NCBI GenBank assembly: GCA_963556195.1
Contig: OY744519.1
Span: 39,334,801 to 39,398,800, forward strand
DNA length: 64,000 bases
Source of the DNA: Sepiola atlantica
Lineage: Eukaryota; Mollusca; Cephalopoda; Sepiida; Sepiolidae
Reading direction: 5' to 3'
Position numbers and translations under genes: made by a program. The notes under the pieces are model-generated. The model ran no database searches, was not told where the DNA came from, and was given only the letters and a program-made list of their open reading frames with translations. Positions 61,424 through 64,000 of the stretch are shown piece by piece; position 1 is the first letter of the stretch, and the number at the start of each line of letters is the position of its first letter.

Positions 61424-63845
61424 CAAACCCATCATTCCTCGTATTATATTAAATTATGTCGTGGTCCAGAATCTGTAATATAAATAGAGAAATGAGAAAT
61501 TCAGCAATACACAACACATGCCCTGGAATCAGTTTATCGCTATAAGATCAGTAAAATTATTAATACTAGAACTATAGACAAAACAAGTAATACAGCAATA
61601 GACATAATCCAGTTTATTCAATTTCATTAAAACAATTATTATTATACTTTTCTGTGACAGTAAATTATTTCAGCGCCATGATCTGAGTGTTATTTTACAA
61701 ATATATGTGTTGTTCCTCTATTTTTTATGATTCTTGTAAAAGTAACAAGAATCTTGGTCCTGATAGTAGAGATGGAAATAAGATGTTTTAAGTGTGTAGG
61801 ATAGTCTCCTAGTTGACATGCCTCCCAGATTAACTCTAACCCGGAATAGTATTACGTGTGAAAGTATAATGCATGGCATGAATAGAATATGTTCTAGGTA
61901 TGTCATATACATGCATCCGGCTTTATGCACATACATGCACATCATGTTTTGAAGTTTTCGCACCTGACATTGTAATAAGTAATCGAGAGTAGTCATCTTC
62001 ATCCCCTCTTTTTAGAGAACTTTTAGGTAAAGTACGAAACGATGAAATCACATTATCCGTGTATCAGTTGTTTTAAGCATAATAAAGCTTTCTCAAGTCT
62101 TCTTGTATTCTCATTCATCGTTCATCGTTCATCGTTAGATATATTTTAAATAGTCAAACGAATATTGTTTTTGTAACCGTAGCCGCATTTTCCAAAAGTC
62201 TTAACACAATATTTAAAGTTATCATAGCTATTTATTAAAATAATACCCATATCAATATCTAATCTATACATCTACTTTGCTTGTCCAGACCATCTTTTGA
62301 AATAAAGGCGTGAATCTTCCTATTTTAATATGTAACATCACCTGATCGCGATATTGCAACTATACTAAATAAACATGTCATTGCGAAAATTGTAGTTGTC
62401 ATCTAAAATATTTATTAAATGTCAAACGTTAGATGCGGTGTTTTGTCTTTTCTGTTGTTTCCACGAAGATCAAATTCGATAAATGCATTTATTATTTACA
62501 AACGAGACGAATGTCTGCCTGATGAAGTCAGTCTACATAAAGATCAAAAGTAAATCGAACGCTGTGAATAGTCGGCGACTAATCGACCCAATAGAATCGG
62601 CCCTCTTGAGTAAGTTCACAAATATGTTCTCCGGCGAATCGTATCAGCCAAGGTGGCCTCTGACCTGCCGGTGATTGATTCTTTCGTTCGAGTAACGCAA
62701 ATATTAACCGGTAGCCACAGCGGCAGCAGAGACTTTGAATTCAGTACGACGCTAGACGTCTTTGGGAAGACAAATTAAATTAAGGCTCGTTTAGGTACTC
62801 TGTCCCATTGGTAAAATGGCCGGACTCAAGGAGAATTTATAATGGATCGGTAAAATTGATTAAGACTTTGAACCATTGCCACGCAGTCGTTACTCTTTTA
62901 TATTATTTCTGACTTGTACGACACAGTCTCGTTTATTCGTTTTCCTACATTGGGGAAAAGTCTGACAAAAGGCCTACTAGTGTTATTAGTAAAGTCGAGC
63001 AAGTTCTTTCGTATTTTAAAATATAAATAATTCTGGTAAGATATTTCACTTTTTAATTAACAGCGTATAAAGATTGGAAAATATTAACATACTTAAGTAT
63101 CAATTTTATTAGTGATACACATTTAAAATATATAAACTTGTATATATTGACAATAGCTTTTTATCTATACATAAGCAATCTCCTTTAATAGTATTGTGAA
63201 GTATTGCCGTCCAGATTTAGCCTGGGAAACAGGACGATTATACTAAACGTTGAATATCGGTGCTAACATTCGCTAGTATTAATAATAGATACACTATAAA
63301 GGCTTAGATTGATCCGTCGGATTTTGAACACAGGGTCCATTTTCGACGAGAAATCACTAAGGATTTAAAAGTCTAGCTTTTTCTGTATCAGCTTGCAATT
63401 GTACGTAATGTAGTCAACAATATTTATTAAATATGATGTAAGGCGTACGCCATAGAGTGTAGTGGGCGGCATATTAGACAGATTCAAAAAAGCAACTGGG
63501 CTGAGAACACGCATTCATTATAAAAGTATATAATATAGCAATGGGCTTTAAAGTGATCTAACAAAATCTATCTACCTCTTTCTTCCCTTTTTAGTCTTGC
63601 AGCTAGCTGGACGATCACTTGCCGAATAACTCATTCATCTTCTTAGATTGGATTGTTGGATTTATTGAAATATAATGTGCGATTTGTGCTGACAGCATTT
63701 CACATAAATTGCAGAGTTGGCTGAATACGTATTATAGGCATGTGCCAGTGACCTAGTCATTATAACTCATACTTAACTGACACGATAGCATTAATACCCA
63801 CACCATATAGCTATTCATTTTACTTATATACTGCTTTAGTCTTAG
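61422..63845. other. No gene recognised
   Basis: AT-rich unique sequence. 62519-62570 (CTGATGAAGTCAGTCTACAT, then AAAGATCAAAAG) and 62005-62045 (AAAGTACGAAACGATG) vaguely recall family A ribozyme-like ends, but too weakly to annotate. Confidence 0.45.
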
Positions 63846-63848
63846 TGA

Positions 63849-63869
63849 GAGAGAGAGAGAGAGAGACAA

Positions 63870-63910
<41 letters not shown>

Positions 63911-63912
63911 TA
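63849..63912. repeat. (GA)n microsatellite
   Basis: GAGAGA run with a few CAAA interruptions. Confidence 0.97.
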
Positions 63913-64000
63913 AAGAAAATGAGTGTTAATTTTTAAATGTTTCATTTTTGTGTTATCGTCTTCAAAGAGAATCCATAGTTCGCTTCTTGGTCGCGTGTGT

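Overview
The window looks like an intergenic, repeat-dominated piece of an animal nuclear genome. It is strongly AT-rich, has about thirty long (TA)n tracts, and carries several non-LTR retrotransposon clades, Penelope-like elements (PLEs), mariner-type elements, MITEs and tRNA-headed short repeats. The mix fits a mollusc, most likely a coleoid cephalopod; that is inference from repeat style and was not tested. I found no intact host protein-coding gene, no operon structure, no rRNA and no CRISPR. Every coding signal I can support is a decayed transposable element.

Layout. 1-0.7 kb: minus-strand jockey/CR1-like reverse transcriptase (RT) relic. 0.95-2.27 kb: 3' end of a LINE with a restriction-like endonuclease. 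2.4-6.1 kb: nearly full-length but dead RTE-type LINE. 6.1-13.7 kb: no recognisable gene, one candidate solo LTR and one hairpin. 13.7-16.4 kb: inverted pair of a PLE-like repeat (family F), a 41-bp minisatellite and a 13-bp repeat. 16.4-22 kb: (TA)n-bounded short elements (families D, A, C), a TA-flanked MITE and a 2.7-kb foldback with 1.26-kb arms. 23-29.2 kb: (TA)n tracts, an inverted-repeat element, more family F and a 554-bp hairpin. 32-33.1 kb: 82-bp duplication and the 3' half of a mariner transposase. 35.5-43.2 kb: more D, F, A and G repeats and a PLE-like C-terminal relic with a GIY-YIG-like region. 45.3-47.7 kb: long dead jockey/CR1-like LINE. 48.3-50.3 kb: minisatellites and two copies of a MITE with TTAGGG-like interior. 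51.3-51.8 kb: tandem pair of tRNA-promoter plus hammerhead-ribozyme units. 54-56.4 kb: duplicated segment with a third MITE copy, its collapsed counterpart and two tRNA-like sequences. 58.6-60.1 kb: 5'-truncated PLE (RT plus GIY-YIG) between inverted terminal repeats, each with a hammerhead-like core. The remainder is unique AT-rich sequence and microsatellites.

The most interesting theme is self-cleaving RNA. At least three families (51.3-51.8 kb; 18.1/21.7 kb; 58.6-60.1 kb) contain the hammerhead core CUGANGA...GAAA. Two of them join it to pol III A/B-box-like tRNA sequence, a GUC cleavage triplet and a perfectly palindromic, loop-less stem III, and both lie directly against (TA)n tracts. 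This is the architecture of animal retrozymes, small non-autonomous circular-RNA elements thought to be mobilised by PLE machinery, and a decayed PLE with its own hammerheads lies in the same window. All structures were read by eye; no folding or database search was run.
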